A DNA stretch of 64,000 nucleotides from an uncultured Roseobacter sp. (GCF_947493125.1 NZ_CANLQB010000005.1:186001-250000); one strand, 5' to 3'; shown: positions 46,942 to 58,102, counted from the first letter of the stretch. Translations and numbers: made by a program. The notes: a model not told the origin generated them from the letters alone.

Positions 46942-47380
46942 CCGGTGTCTCTGCCGAGAAGGCGACGCGGGCGAGGCTGTCCGGCTTTACCCACAGGTGT
47001 GGGATATCCGTCTCACCGGCCCAGACATGCTGTGTGACGATCCGTTCAGGGTCCTGCCAGGTCTCTGAAATCTCCGCCGAGCCGACGATGCTGCAGCGAA
47101 AGAAAAGGTCGACCTGGTGAAACCCTGTGCGTGGGTCGTGAAACTCGTTGACCAGACAAGGCGCGCCGACGGTGATCGTCAGCCCTGTTTCCTCATGCAC
47201 TTCGCGGACAAGATTGTCGGGCAGAGAGGTGCCCGGCATAATGCCTCCACCCGGGGCGCATAGCAACCGGCTTTGGCCATTGGCCCAGGCGTTGACGAGC
47301 AGCAGCCGCCCATCGTGCACGATAACGGCCCGTGTGGCCAGACGAACAGCATGCTTGCCCATAAATCCGATGTTTTCCAC
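46907..47380 (-). CDS. Nudix hydrolase
   Basis: 157 residues. Nudix fold with box [24 protein letters not shown]: the REVHEETG core metal-binding glutamates are intact, but the first conserved Glu (in the usual G-E-S) is Thr here. [15 protein letters not shown] precedes it and VDLFFRCSI follows. Substrate unknown (nucleoside diphosphate derivative). Start uncertain: GTG 47380 gives the full frame, ATG 47362 (MGKHAVRL) looks equally natural. Overlaps the convergent EamA gene by 35 bp. Confidence 0.85.
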   Translation of the reverse strand: MENIGFMGKHAVRLATRAVIVHDGRLLLVNAWANGQSRLLCAPGGGIMPGTSLPDNLVREVHEETGLTITVGAPCLVNEFHDPRTGFHQVDLFFRCSIVGSAEISETWQDPERIVTQHVWAGETDIPHLWVKPDSLARVAFSAETPAIYDAFEEIVK

Positions 47381-47435
47381 AATGCGCGTGACGTTAGCCT
47401 TTTGTCATCGGGACAATGCCACTATCTCCGTGGAT

Positions 47436-48227
47436 ATGACCAGAGCTCTCAGACTATTGCTGGCCACCTTTGCGCTGGCCATCGCCGCGACAGCAGCGGA
47501 TGCACGCTGTGCCGTGCTTCTGCATGGTCTTGCGCGCACCGAGTTCTCGTTTGCGCTCATGGAGGCCGCTCTGAACGCCGAGGATTATACCGTTGTACGG
47601 CCTGGCTATCCCTCTACCGAGGCGCCGGTGGGCGAACTGGCGGCCCAGGTCGTGCCCCGGGCAATCGCCGGGTGTGGGCCGCGCGGACGCGTGGACTTCG
47701 TGACCCATTCGATGGGCGGTATCCTGTTGCGGCAATGGGTGGCCGACAACGCGCCGGACCGGATCGGTCGCGTGGTCATGCTCGCGCCACCCAATCAGGG
47801 CAGTGAGGTCGTGGATGCCCTCGATGATATCGACGCATTCGACTGGATCAGCGGGCCGGCGGGCGCGCAACTCGGCACAGGTGACGAAGATCTGCCACGC
47901 AGCCTGCCGCCGGTGTCGTTTGATCTTGGTGTCATCGCCGGTGATCAGTCCCTGAACCCATATTTCTCGTCTCTGATCCCGGGACGGGACGATGGCAAGG
48001 TCTCGGTCGCCTCGACGCGTGTGTCGGGTATGAACGATCATATCGTTCTGCCGGTGACCCATACGTTCATGATGAACAATCCACGGGTTATTGCGCAAAC
48101 CGTGGCCTTCCTGAATACAGGGCGCTTCGACCGTTCTCTCACATGGTTTGATGCGGTCTTGTCCCAGCTTGGATGCCCGAATGGAAATTGCGTCCCGCGG
48201 GTGGGGGAAATGATTGGTCGACCTTAG
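47436..48227 (+). CDS. Exported lipase/esterase-like alpha/beta hydrolase
   Basis: 263 residues. Signal peptide [20 protein letters not shown] ending ADA, then an alpha/beta hydrolase: [13 protein letters not shown] near the N-terminus, nucleophile elbow [13 protein letters not shown] (Ser in H-S-M-G), [11 protein letters not shown] and a late His in [10 protein letters not shown]. The G-x-S-x-G and PPNQGS pattern matches secreted triacylglycerol lipase-like/PGAP1-like esterases. Substrate unknown. The 3' end overlaps the following phnM-like gene by 14 bp. Confidence 0.82.
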   Translation: MTRALRLLLATFALAIAATAADARCAVLLHGLARTEFSFALMEAALNAEDYTVVRPGYPSTEAPVGELAAQVVPRAIAGCGPRGRVDFVTHSMGGILLRQWVADNAPDRIGRVVMLAPPNQGSEVVDALDDIDAFDWISGPAGAQLGTGDEDLPRSLPPVSFDLGVIAGDQSLNPYFSSLIPGRDDGKVSVASTRVSGMNDHIVLPVTHTFMMNNPRVIAQTVAFLNTGRFDRSLTWFDAVLSQLGCPNGNCVPRVGEMIGRP

Positions 48228-49359
48228 GTTTCAGGGCGCGCAGGTGCTCGGGCCAGATGGGCTTGCCGAGTGTGATCTCGCGATCAGCGGCGGGCGGATT
48301 GTGGACCATCTCGCGTGCAAGACCGTTGCGCTGCCGGGGTATCTGCTGCTGCCCGGCATCGTGGATCTGCATGGCGATGCGTTTGAGCGGCATCTGGCCC
48401 CGCGCCGTGGCGCGATGAAGCAGATGGCCGAGGGGCTGGTGGCGGCCGAAGCAGAGCTGGCCGCCAACGGCATTACGACGGCGGTTCTGGCGCAATTCGT
48501 CAGCTGGGAGGGGGGGCTGCGCGGGCTGGAGTTCGCAGATCAGGTCTTTCAGGCAATCCGCGACACGGCCCCCGGACTGGTCACTGATCTGCGCGCACAA
48601 CTCCGGTTTGAGACCCATCAACTCGACCTCTACGACAGCTTGCCGGACCGGATCGCGGCCTGGGGCGTCGACTATGTGGTCTTCAACGACCATCTGCCGC
48701 ATGCGCGCCTTGCTGAGGGCCGCAAACCTCCGCGTATGGTCGGACAAGCCCTGAAGGCAGGTCGCAGTCCGGAGGATCACTTTGCTCTGATGCAGCGCTT
48801 ACACGCCGGGCGAGATCAGGTGCCCGACGCGCTCGACGCGCTCTGCTCCCGGCTGGCCGCGCGCGGTGTCCGCATGGGCAGCCACGACGATGCAACCGAA
48901 GCGCAGCGCAGTCGCTGGCACGCCCGCGGTGTGGCCATCGCCGAGTTCCCGGAAACGCAGGATGCGGCACAGGCGGCGCGGTCCGCCGGCGACAAGATCG
49001 TGCTGGGGGCGCCCAACGTGGTGCGGGGTGGGTCGCACAACGGCAATGTCTCGGCGCTGGATCTGATTGCGATGGGTCTCTGCGACGCGCTGGCCTCGGA
49101 CTACCACTACCCTAGCCCGCGGCGCGCCGCGTTGATGCTCGCCAGAGGCGGGGTGGCGGATTTTGCCGAAAGCTGGCGTCTGATCTCGGAAGGCCCGGCA
49201 GCGGTGCTGGGTTTGACAGATCGGGGCCAGATCAAACCGGGGTACCGCGCCGATCTCGTCATCCTCGACGAGCGGACGCACCGCGTGGCGGCGACACTGG
49301 TTGCGGGGCGGTTCAGCTATCTGAGCGGAGACATCGCCGACAGGTTCTTCGCCACCTAG
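48214..49359 (+). CDS. phnM: PhnM-type phosphonate-metabolism hydrolase
   Basis: 381 residues, amidohydrolase superfamily. PhnM removes pyrophosphate from alpha-D-ribose 1-methylphosphonate 5-triphosphate in C-P lyase phosphonate breakdown. Metal-site motifs: [36 protein letters not shown] and [12 protein letters not shown], all characteristic of PhnM. No other phn gene is nearby, so it is an orphan and may serve a different substrate or complement a distant phn cluster. The start is TTG 48214 with GGGGGAAA upstream, inside the end of the lipase gene. Confidence 0.85.
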   Translation: MVDLRFQGAQVLGPDGLAECDLAISGGRIVDHLACKTVALPGYLLLPGIVDLHGDAFERHLAPRRGAMKQMAEGLVAAEAELAANGITTAVLAQFVSWEGGLRGLEFADQVFQAIRDTAPGLVTDLRAQLRFETHQLDLYDSLPDRIAAWGVDYVVFNDHLPHARLAEGRKPPRMVGQALKAGRSPEDHFALMQRLHAGRDQVPDALDALCSRLAARGVRMGSHDDATEAQRSRWHARGVAIAEFPETQDAAQAARSAGDKIVLGAPNVVRGGSHNGNVSALDLIAMGLCDALASDYHYPSPRRAALMLARGGVADFAESWRLISEGPAAVLGLTDRGQIKPGYRADLVILDERTHRVAATLVAGRFSYLSGDIADRFFAT

Positions 49360-50435
49360 CTGGCAGAGGATCTGCGGATCCGATTGACGTGTCCCATCTT
49401 GCGCCCCGGTTTGACCTCTGTCTTTCCGTAGAGATGCAGCGCAGTGTCCGTCTCGCGTGCAAGGGTGTCCGCGCGCTCCACATCGGTCCCGATCAGGTTC
49501 TCCATCGTGACATCAGCATAGCGTGTGCCATCTCCCAGCGGCCAGCCGGCTACCGCGCGGATGTGCTGTTCGAACTGATCGACGGCGCAGCCGTTCTGGG
49601 TCCAATGTCCGGAGTTGTGTACCCGCGGGGCGATCTCATTTACCACCAAGCCGGCATCTGTGACAAAGAGCTCGACGCCGAGAACGCCGATGTAGTCGAG
49701 CGCATTCAGCACTTTTGCTGCAATCAAAACCGCATCCGTCCGCTGCGCCGCTGAGAGACGCGCAGGCACCGTCGTGCTGTGCAGAATACCGTTCTTGTGC
49801 AGGTTTTCGCCCGGATCGAAACAGGCGACATCACCCTTTGCGCTGCGCGCGGCGATGACCGAGATCTCTCGTGTGAATCCGACAAACCCTTCAAGAATGG
49901 CCGGTTGATCGGACATCGCAGCCCACGCCTGATCAACGTCGTCCAACGATGTCAGCCGCGCCTGCCCCTTGCCATCATAGCCAAAGCGTCGGGTCTTCAA
50001 GATGGCAGGGAGGCCAATGTGATCAACAGCGGCCTTCAACGCAGCGGGGTCTGCCACGTCTGCGAAAGGGGCAACGGTGAGCCCGAGGTCTTCCAGATAG
50101 GTTTTTTCGGTCAGCCGGTCTTGGCTGACACGCAGAGCCTCCCGGCCGGGCCGTATCGGCACACGCGTTTCGATGACGTCGAGCGCGGCGGTCGGGATGT
50201 TCTCGAACTCATAGGTGACCACGTCGACGCTTTTCGCAAACGCGGTGAGCGCAGCGTCATCGTGATAGCCCGCTCTCGTCACCTTGTGTGCCACCTGACC
50301 CGCGGGCGGCTCCGCACCCGGCTCGAAGATATGTGTTTTCAGGCCCAACCGGGCCGCAGCAACAGACAGCATGCGCCCCAGCTGGCCACCGCCGAGAATT
50401 CCGATGGTCGCGCCCATCGGCAAAGGGTCAGTCAT
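49356..50435 (-). CDS. purK: N5-carboxyaminoimidazole ribonucleotide synthase
   Basis: 359 residues, ATP-grasp family. Carboxylates AIR with ATP and bicarbonate in purine synthesis. [20 protein letters not shown] at the N-terminus, [22 protein letters not shown] and [19 protein letters not shown] are diagnostic. Start ATG 50435 overlaps the purE stop by 8 bp, so purE-purK are coupled. Its stop overlaps the convergent phnM by 4 bp. Confidence 0.95.
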   Translation of the reverse strand: MTDPLPMGATIGILGGGQLGRMLSVAAARLGLKTHIFEPGAEPPAGQVAHKVTRAGYHDDAALTAFAKSVDVVTYEFENIPTAALDVIETRVPIRPGREALRVSQDRLTEKTYLEDLGLTVAPFADVADPAALKAAVDHIGLPAILKTRRFGYDGKGQARLTSLDDVDQAWAAMSDQPAILEGFVGFTREISVIAARSAKGDVACFDPGENLHKNGILHSTTVPARLSAAQRTDAVLIAAKVLNALDYIGVLGVELFVTDAGLVVNEIAPRVHNSGHWTQNGCAVDQFEQHIRAVAGWPLGDGTRYADVTMENLIGTDVERADTLARETDTALHLYGKTEVKPGRKMGHVNRIRRSSAS

Positions 50436-50916
50436 CGCTGGGCTCCTCGGGGATGGAGGCGGAGAGCGCCGCGCGCCATCTGTCCAGACGCGCGGCAAGA
50501 TCGGCGTCATACAAGGCAAGAATGCCCGCGGCCATCAGGCCGGCATTGGCAGCGCCCGCGGCCCCGATTGCCATGGTTGCGACCGGATAGCCCTTCGGCA
50601 TCTGCACGATGGAATACAACGAGTCGACGCCGGAGAGCGCCTTGGTCTGCACAGGGACGCCGATCACCGGGACGCGCGTTTTCGATGCCATCATGCCGGG
50701 GAGGTGGGCTGCGCCGCCGGCCCCTGCAATGATAACCTGCAGCCCCCGTTCGACAGCCGTTCGGCCGTAGTCCCAAAGCCGGTCAGGCGTGCGATGCGCC
50801 GAGACGATCCGCGTCTCATAGGCGACGCCCAACTCGTCCAACAGCCTGGCCGCTTCTGACAGCGTGGGCCAGTCCGACTGGCTGCCCATGATGATCCCGA
50901 CAATGGGTGTGGTCAT
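50428..50916 (-). CDS. purE: N5-CAIR mutase
   Basis: 162 residues. Converts N5-CAIR to CAIR, the step after Pur[14 protein letters not shown] (substrate phosphate loop), [10 protein letters not shown] and [15 protein letters not shown] carry the catalytic Ser, His and glycine-rich segments. GGGGAG before ATG 50916 fixes the start. Upstream partner of purK in a two-gene operon. Confidence 0.96.
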   Translation of the reverse strand: MTTPIVGIIMGSQSDWPTLSEAARLLDELGVAYETRIVSAHRTPDRLWDYGRTAVERGLQVIIAGAGGAAHLPGMMASKTRVPVIGVPVQTKALSGVDSLYSIVQMPKGYPVATMAIGAAGAANAGLMAAGILALYDADLAARLDRWRAALSASIPEEPSDD

Positions 50917-50997
50917 ATCAGAGGCTCCCCTGGACCCGACGTGTGGAAGCGGCACTATAGTGAAACGCGGCTTGTGGGCAATGCGCTGGCGACGGGC

Positions 50998-51222
50998 TCA
51001 GGCAATAATGTCGGGGGTGAGGCGATCTTCGATCTGTGCGATCAAATCCTTGAGGCGCAGCTTGCGTTTTTTCAATCGCTGCAGCGTGAGCTGATCGCCC
51101 ATGCCTTTCTCGGCCAGTGCCTGAATGGCTTCATCGAGGTCTCGGTGTTCGCGCTTGAACACCTCAAGCTCAACACGCAAAACTTCGTCGGTTTTCATCG
51201 ACAGATCGGTCGGGGCGTTCAT
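50998..51222 (-). CDS. DUF465 (YdcH-like) small protein
   Basis: 74 residues, helical, with VFKREHRDLDEAIQALAEK and LQRLKKRKLRLKDLIAQIED, the DUF465 hallmark. A shorter paralogue is at 3528-3692. Family function unknown. Lies 81 bp upstream of purE on the same strand, so a shared transcript is possible. Divergent from hsp20. Confidence 0.85.
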   Translation of the reverse strand: MNAPTDLSMKTDEVLRVELEVFKREHRDLDEAIQALAEKGMGDQLTLQRLKKRKLRLKDLIAQIEDRLTPDIIA

Positions 51223-51286
51223 GTCTCAACGATTCCGTTCATCACTTGCCATCTATAATAAGCATTCACCAACCTGTGGCAAAGCC

Positions 51287-51315
51287 CTTGCACCCCGGGC
51301 CGTTGCTACCCATAT
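51287..51315 (+). promoter_or_regulatory. Candidate sigma-32 heat-shock promoter of hsp20
   Basis: CTTGCA (51287-51292), 16 bp, CCCATAT (51309-51315), close to the heat-shock sigma factor pattern CTTGAA / CCCATNT. It ends 66 bp before the hsp20 start, and the gene product is a heat-shock protein, so the match is functionally sensible. Confidence 0.55.
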
Positions 51316-51381
51316 TTCTAGGGCAGGCCGCCGCAACGGGACCTGCGATAGACTGTCGCTTGACTGATGAGGACGTGTCGC

Positions 51382-51795
51382 ATGACGAAAATGACTCTGG
51401 CTTCCTACCCCCATATGCTGGGGTTTGAGCAGCTTGAACGCTTGCTGGAGCGGACCGCAAAATCCGGCAACGAAGGCTACCCGCCCTTCAACATCGAACA
51501 GACCTCGGATTATTCCTACCGCATTACCCTGGCCGTGGCCGGTTTTGCCGAAGACGATCTGTCGATCACCGTGGAAGACCGACAATTGGTGATCCGCGGG
51601 CGCCAGACCGAGGACACCGACGGCCGCGTCTTCCTTCACCGCGGCATCGCCGCGCGTCAGTTTCAGCGGAGCTTCGTGCTCGCGGACGGGGTGGATGTCG
51701 GCGAAGCGATTATGGAAAACGGCCTGCTGCATGTAGATCTGAGCCGCGCCAAACCGCAGACAGTCGTCCAGACGATCAACATCAAGAAGGGGTGA
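51382..51795 (+). CDS. Hsp20 / alpha-crystallin small heat-shock protein
   Basis: 137 residues. ATP-independent holdase. The alpha-crystallin domain runs from about residue 33 to the end, with YPPFNIEQTSDYSYRITLAVAGF, EDDLSITVEDRQLVIRG and MENGLLHVDL (the conserved G-x-L motif). The N-terminus MLGFEQLERLLERTAKSG is typical of the alphaproteobacterial IbpA/HspA-like group. Followed after 4 bp by a DUF1150 gene; preceded by a sigma-32-like promoter. Confidence 0.93.
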   Translation: MTKMTLASYPHMLGFEQLERLLERTAKSGNEGYPPFNIEQTSDYSYRITLAVAGFAEDDLSITVEDRQLVIRGRQTEDTDGRVFLHRGIAARQFQRSFVLADGVDVGEAIMENGLLHVDLSRAKPQTVVQTINIKKG

Positions 51796-51799
51796 GCAG

Positions 51800-52024
51800 A
51801 TGCACGAACAGTTCGAAATGACACCCGCCGACAGACGGATTGTCTATGTCAAAGCCGTGGATGTGACGGAACTGCCACAGGAAGTGCAGGCACAGGCTGG
51901 TGATCTTGATCAGCTATATGCTGTGCATGACAGCGATGGTCAGCAACTGGCTCTTGTCGCGGACCGAAATCTGGCTTTCCGGCTGGCCCGGCAAAATGAT
52001 TACGCACCCGTCGCGGTGCATTGA
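51800..52024 (+). CDS. DUF1150 protein
   Basis: 74 residues. RRIVYVKAVDVTELPQEVQ and LYAVHDSDGQQLALVADRNLAFRLARQNDYAPVAVH are the DUF1150 pattern. DUF1150 genes often follow Hsp20 genes in alphaproteobacteria, as here (4-bp gap, GGGGTGAGCAG as ribosome site). Function unknown; co-expression under heat shock is inferred. Confidence 0.88.
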   Translation: MHEQFEMTPADRRIVYVKAVDVTELPQEVQAQAGDLDQLYAVHDSDGQQLALVADRNLAFRLARQNDYAPVAVH

Positions 52025-52054
52025 TTGCATTCGCCTGATATGAAGCATTGACCC

Positions 52055-52080
52055 AAGGCCGCAGATCGCTGCGGCCTTTT
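52055..52080 (+). terminator. hsp20-DUF1150 terminator
   Basis: Perfect 10-bp stem (52055-52064 with 52069-52078), 4-base loop, four T. It lies 30 bp after the DUF1150 stop and just before phzF. Confidence 0.75.
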
Positions 52081-52099
52081 GTGCTGCCAGAGGTTGAAC

Positions 52100-52981
52100 A
52101 TGACGTTCGAATTCGATTGGGTCGATGCCTTTTCTGAAACGCCTTTCGGCGGCAATGGTTGCGCCGTCGTTCATGGCGGCGCGGTCGTACCGTATGACGT
52201 CTGCAGGGCCTACGTGCGCGAGACGTCCCTTGTGGAATGCACCTTCACCGGTCCTTCTGATGTGGCTGATGTTCGGGTTCGGTATTTTCTGGCGAGTCGG
52301 GAGATCCCCTTCGCGGGTCATCCGACCGTTGCGACGGTTGTGGCGATGCGGGCGCGCGGGTTGATTTCGGATGGCCGTCTCACGCTTGAGACGGCCGCTG
52401 GGATCGTTCCGGTCGAGGTCGCGGGCACGCAGGTAAAAATGACCCAGATCGCACCGGAGTTTGGAGCCGAAGTCCCGGCTGGCCTCATTGCTCGGGTCGG
52501 TGGCCTGGCCGACTCGGACATTATCGCGCCGCCGCAGGTGGTCTCTACCGGGTTGCCGTTCGTGATTACCGTTCTGAAGGACCGCGCGGCGCTAGACCGC
52601 GTGCAACTCGATCTGCAGGCGCTTGCAGATCTGGGCACGCACCTTGGCCAGCCCGACATCGGCATGCTGGAGCCGTTCTGGGTCACCCGACCGGGTGCTA
52701 CCGCTGCCGGGGATACCTTTGGCAGGCTCCTTCTTGCCCCGCCCAGCCCGCCGGAGGATGCCTTCACCGGATCGGCCACCGGCGCGATGGCATCCTATCT
52801 CTGGCGCCACGGGCTGATTGATCGGCCGGACTTTGTTGCGGAGCAGGGCCATGGTATGGGACGGCCGGGTCAGGCTCAGGTCCATGTGCTGGGCCCTCGA
52901 GAGGCGATCACCGGTGTCGAAGTCTCTGGACACGGGGCCGTTGTGATGTCCGGGACCGTGCATTTGCCCGATCGCCTTTGA
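52100..52981 (+). CDS. PhzF-family isomerase/epimerase-like protein
   Basis: 293 residues, diaminopimelate-epimerase-like fold. FEFDWVDAFSETPFGGNGCAVV at the N-terminus, IPFAGHPTVATVVAM and AFTGSATGAMASYLW are the PhzF signature segments; the conserved Glu in TSLVECTF stands at the catalytic position. PhzF proteins isomerise diverse metabolites and most have no assigned substrate; no phenazine genes are present. Start ATG 52100 with AGAGGTTGA upstream. Confidence 0.86.
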   Translation: MTFEFDWVDAFSETPFGGNGCAVVHGGAVVPYDVCRAYVRETSLVECTFTGPSDVADVRVRYFLASREIPFAGHPTVATVVAMRARGLISDGRLTLETAAGIVPVEVAGTQVKMTQIAPEFGAEVPAGLIARVGGLADSDIIAPPQVVSTGLPFVITVLKDRAALDRVQLDLQALADLGTHLGQPDIGMLEPFWVTRPGATAAGDTFGRLLLAPPSPPEDAFTGSATGAMASYLWRHGLIDRPDFVAEQGHGMGRPGQAQVHVLGPREAITGVEVSGHGAVVMSGTVHLPDRL

Positions 52982-52990
52982 CATAAAGGG

Positions 52991-53017
52991 GGCCACCGCT
53001 CTATGTGAGCGGCGGCC
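52991..53017. terminator. Hairpin between phzF and sat/cysC
   Basis: 11-bp stem with one mismatch (52991-53001 with 53007-53017) and 5-base loop, between convergent genes; no long T-run. Likely shared terminator. Confidence 0.6.
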
Positions 53018-53038
53018 TTAAATTGGCGGGCTTTCGGT

Positions 53039-54757
<1,719 letters not shown>

Positions 54758-54913
54758 CAATTTACTCGCTTACAAAATTGCTTCGGCATTCCCCCCAAAT
54801 GCCTTCCGCTGGGCCTTTAACGCGTAAAGCAAGGCTCTTTCAAGCACAGAGTGTGACCAGCCTGCGCAATTCCTGTGTCGATAAGCTGAATGGCTGCCGA
54901 AGGTCGGCAGTAC

Positions 54914-56233
54914 TCAGAGCCGATGGAGTGTAATCGGCAAGCCGCCTTTCGGTTTCGGGATGGGCATCCGCTGCCACTCGGGCGCGGGACCTGCGAGCTC
55001 AACGCGATATGACCGCAGCAGCGTGGCGATGAAAAGCTTCACCTGGAGTGTGGAGAAATGCATGCCGATACATTTGTGCGCGCCGCCGCCGAAGGGCGTC
55101 CAGGCGAACTTGTGGCTCTTGTCTTCCGTCCGTCCCGGGGCGTAGCGGTCCGGATCGAAGGTGGTAGGGTTGCTGAAGTGCTTGGGCGACAGCATCGTGA
55201 CACCGGGGTTCAGAGCCAGCGATGTCCCGGCGGGGATGTCATAGCCCTTCCAGGTGAAATCACGCGTCGCTTGGCGTGGTATGAAGGGCACCGGCGGTAC
55301 AAGGCGCAGAGCTTCGCGGAAAACGTTGTTGGTCTGCGTCATCGTCGCCAGCGCCTCCCCGTCGAGCGGGCCATCGCCCAGGCCGGCAACCTCGTTGATC
55401 AGCCGATCCTGCCAGTCGGGGTGGGACGCGAGCGCTTCGATCATGACCGATAGCGCCGTTGCGGTCGTGTCATGCGCGGCCATGATCAGCAGGTTGAATT
55501 GGTCGAGAATCTGATCTTCGTCCCAGCCACGGCCCTCTTCATCACGGGCGAGACACATCTGAGAGAAGAAATCATCCCCACCTGTCGCCCGCCGTTCCGG
55601 GATCATCTGACGAAAGGTCTCGCGCAGAAAGTCGCGCCCACGTACGCCCCGCCACATCGGCGTTCCGGGAATCGGCCAGCGGATCACGGCTAGAGAGGCG
55701 CGAATCTCATCCTGGATCGCGCGGTTGACCTGTTTCGCCAGCGCGCCGTCCAGCGGCAACCCCATGAAGACCGCGCCGCCAAGGCGCAGGGTCAGATCCT
55801 TGATCGCTTTATAGAAGTCAAAGGGCGCGTCCGCGGGCCAGCTGTCGAGCAGCTCACCCATCGCATCCGTCATGCGCAGGCGGTAATCGCGAATGGCTGA
55901 AGCGCGAAAGGCCGCCTGCATGATCCGACGGTTGGCGCGATGATGATCAAAATCCTGCAGCAGCAACCCGCCGGGATAGATGCGTTTCAGCGCATCCCAA
56001 CCGCCTTCGGAGGAAAACAGGTTCTCGCGGTCCAGCAGCACGCGCTCCATCGCCTCGGCGCCGCACAGGTTCACGCGCCAAACCCCAAGCATGTTTGTCT
56101 TATAGACCGATCCATACCGCGCGATGTAGTCCTGTTGGGTTCCGTAGCTGTCGCGCACGATCTGCAGGGTGTGACCGATCACCGGGAGAGCAGGCGGACC
56201 GGGGATATGCGCGAGCGCGGCTTTGGTGGGCAT
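54914..56233 (-). CDS. Cytochrome P450
   Basis: 439 residues. Haem-binding loop FGGGAHKCIGMHFS near residue 385, I-helix oxygen motif AAHDTTATAL, K-helix FREALRLVPPVPFIPR with E-x-x-R. LPVIGHTLQIVRDSYGTQQ and RYGSVYKTNMLG near the N-terminus look like CYP120/CYP26-type enzymes, but this is judgement by eye. No signal or membrane anchor, so soluble. No ferredoxin or reductase gene is adjacent, so electron partners are encoded elsewhere. Start ATG 56233 with GAGGT upstream. Substrate unknown. Confidence 0.9.
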   Translation of the reverse strand: MPTKAALAHIPGPPALPVIGHTLQIVRDSYGTQQDYIARYGSVYKTNMLGVWRVNLCGAEAMERVLLDRENLFSSEGGWDALKRIYPGGLLLQDFDHHRANRRIMQAAFRASAIRDYRLRMTDAMGELLDSWPADAPFDFYKAIKDLTLRLGGAVFMGLPLDGALAKQVNRAIQDEIRASLAVIRWPIPGTPMWRGVRGRDFLRETFRQMIPERRATGGDDFFSQMCLARDEEGRGWDEDQILDQFNLLIMAAHDTTATALSVMIEALASHPDWQDRLINEVAGLGDGPLDGEALATMTQTNNVFREALRLVPPVPFIPRQATRDFTWKGYDIPAGTSLALNPGVTMLSPKHFSNPTTFDPDRYAPGRTEDKSHKFAWTPFGGGAHKCIGMHFSTLQVKLFIATLLRSYRVELAGPAPEWQRMPIPKPKGGLPITLHRL

Positions 56234-56311
56234 GAGGGACCTCGTGGACAGGAAAAGCAACGCGCCGGTGCGGCGCAAAGCGACTTATCCTGACCTGAGG
56301 TTTGAGGTGCC

Positions 56312-56323
56312 TTAACCCACCGT
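56312..56323. repeat. Short palindromic intergenic element, copy 2
   Basis: TTAACCCACCGT, the reverse complement of the 12-mer at 36850-36861, in the gap between the P450 and trxB genes. A full palindrome is not preserved here. Confidence 0.4.
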
Positions 56324-56401
56324 GCGCACGCAACACCCGGTGGTATTAGGGGGGTGTCGACGGCCAACGGGCGTTCGTTTTCAGCGGATTGCTGCGGGCA
56401 A

Positions 56402-57403
56402 CTACTCCGCGGCGCTATTTGCGACCTCGGCGCCATAGCCCAGAGGCAAGGAAATCTCAGCCCCTTCGTTCTCGGCGAGGAACCGCTCCGCTTCCAGCGC
56501 GGCCATGCAGCCCATCCCGGCAGAGGTCACCGCCTGCCGGTACTTATGGTCGGTCAGATCGCCCGCTGCGAAAACGCCGAGGATCGAAGTCTCGGTGCTG
56601 TCGGGCTTGGTCACCACGTAACCGCCCATATGGGTCTCCAGCACATCCTTGACCAACTCGTTGGCCGGTGCATGGCCGATGGCCACAAAGACACCCTTGG
56701 CCCGGATTTCCGTGATCTCACCCGTCTTGCTGTGCCGCACGCGGACCGCCTCGACACCAAGCGGGTTGTCCGTGCCCACGACCTCGTCCAGCTCGTGGAA
56801 CCACAGCGGCTCGATCTTGGGGTTTTTCATCAGGCGGTCGATGAGGATTTTCTCGGCGCGCAGTTCGTCGCGCCGGTGTATCAGCGTGACCTTCGAGGCG
56901 AAGTTGGTCAAAAAAAGCGCTTCTTCAACAGCGGTATTGCCACCGCCGATCACCACGATCTCCTGACCACGATAGAAGAAGCCATCGCAGGTTGCACAGG
57001 CCGAGACGCCGAAGCCCTTGAACTTCTCTTCCGACGGCAGGCCGAGCCATTTCGCGCGGGCACCCGTCGCAAGGATCACCGCATCCGCGATGTAGGTGGT
57101 GCCGCTGTCGCCCTTCGCCGTAAAAGGGCGCTGCGAGAGGTCCAGATCGGTGATGATGTCACCAATGATTTCGGTGCCCATCGCCTTTGCGTGGGCCTCC
57201 ATGCGGACCATGAGATCCGGGCCCTGCACCTCTGTATCGCCCGGCCAGTTCTCTACCTCGGTGGTGGTGGTCAGCTGGCCACCGGGCTCGATCCCCTGCA
57301 CCAGAATAGGGTTCAACATCGCCCGGCTGGCATAAACACCTGCGGTATAGCCCGCGGGACCGGAGCCGATGATCAGCACGCGTGTTTGTCTTGTCTCGGC
57401 CAT
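56402..57403 (-). CDS. trxB: Thioredoxin-disulfide reductase
   Basis: 333 residues. NADPH-dependent FAD enzyme that reduces thioredoxin. FAD-binding [17 protein letters not shown], redox-active CATC in [19 protein letters not shown]-binding [15 protein letters not shown] and the C-terminal [21 protein letters not shown] are all intact. The frame is open far upstream, but the ATG at 57403 matches the family start, with GGGGATTCCT before it. Divergent from an Lrp-family gene. Confidence 0.96.
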   Translation of the reverse strand: MAETRQTRVLIIGSGPAGYTAGVYASRAMLNPILVQGIEPGGQLTTTTEVENWPGDTEVQGPDLMVRMEAHAKAMGTEIIGDIITDLDLSQRPFTAKGDSGTTYIADAVILATGARAKWLGLPSEEKFKGFGVSACATCDGFFYRGQEIVVIGGGNTAVEEALFLTNFASKVTLIHRRDELRAEKILIDRLMKNPKIEPLWFHELDEVVGTDNPLGVEAVRVRHSKTGEITEIRAKGVFVAIGHAPANELVKDVLETHMGGYVVTKPDSTETSILGVFAAGDLTDHKYRQAVTSAGMGCMAALEAERFLAENEGAEISLPLGYGAEVANSAAE

Positions 57404-57530
57404 AGGAATCCCCAATCCGTTTCGAAGCGGCTGTTGAGATATATAGCCTTGCTGAGGGCACCGAAACCCCTGTCGTTGCGGCGCTGCGTGCAGGTCTGGG
57501 TTGCATTTTGGCAGAGTACTGGAAAGAATC

Positions 57531-57557
57531 TTGCGCCAAGGTGAAATATTATTGCGC
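57531..57557. promoter_or_regulatory. TTGCGC direct repeats between trxB and lrp
   Basis: TTGCGC at 57531-57536 and 57552-57557, 21 bp apart (two helical turns), 45-70 bp before lrp. Possible operator of the Lrp protein controlling itself and trxB. The hexamer alone is short; the spacing and position are the argument. Confidence 0.4.
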
Positions 57558-57601
57558 ATACTTCGCCTGATGTTATAACAACCGCAAAATTCGGGGGCGA
57601 A

Positions 57602-58102
57602 ATGGCTGCAACGCGACTTGATCCAATTGATCGAAAAATTCTGGCAGAGCTTCAGGCTGACGGGCGCATGACCAATGTGGAGTTGGCCAAGCGCGTGGGG
57701 ATCTCGGCACCTCCGTGCCTGCGGCGCGTTCGCACACTTGAGGAAGCGGGCTACATCAAGGGGTACCACGCTGACGTCGATGCACGTGAGTTGGGATTCG
57801 AAGTTCAGGTTTTCGCCATGGTAGGACTTGCCAGCCAGGCCGAAGCCGATCTGACCGCCTTCGAGAACCGCTGCCGGGCATGGCCGCTCGTGCGGGAGTG
57901 TCACATGCTGAACGGAGAGGTGGATTTCATCCTGAAATGCGCAGCACCCGATCTGTCCAGCTTCCAGCGCTTTCTGACAGGTGAGTTGCTGACGACCCCG
58001 AATGTGGCCAGCGTCAAGACCTCACTGGTCATCCGCGGTGCCAAGGACGAGCCGGGCGTGCCTTTCGACGTGCTTGAAGAACGCCTGAGCACCTCCGCAT
58101 AG
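57602..58102 (+). CDS. Lrp/AsnC-family transcriptional regulator
   Basis: 166 residues. N-terminal helix-turn-helix [20 protein letters not shown] and [20 protein letters not shown], then the RAM effector domain (about 70-150) with [27 protein letters not shown]. Family members sense amino acids. Divergence from trxB suggests control of the thioredoxin system; a trxB-Lrp divergent pair is frequent in alphaproteobacteria as far as I recall. No strong ribosome site (GGGGGCGAA). Confidence 0.92.
   Translation: MAATRLDPIDRKILAELQADGRMTNVELAKRVGISAPPCLRRVRTLEEAGYIKGYHADVDARELGFEVQVFAMVGLASQAEADLTAFENRCRAWPLVRECHMLNGEVDFILKCAAPDLSSFQRFLTGELLTTPNVASVKTSLVIRGAKDEPGVPFDVLEERLSTSA

Noticed and set aside
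54758-54913. Riboswitch or attenuator upstream of sat/cysC
   Set aside because: A small GGCATT/AATGCC hairpin is present, but no SAM or other known aptamer core is recognisable.
56402-57904. 500-codon version of trxB with a long N-terminal extension
   Set aside because: The extension covers the divergent promoter and the start of lrp; family length and the ribosome site place the start at 57403.
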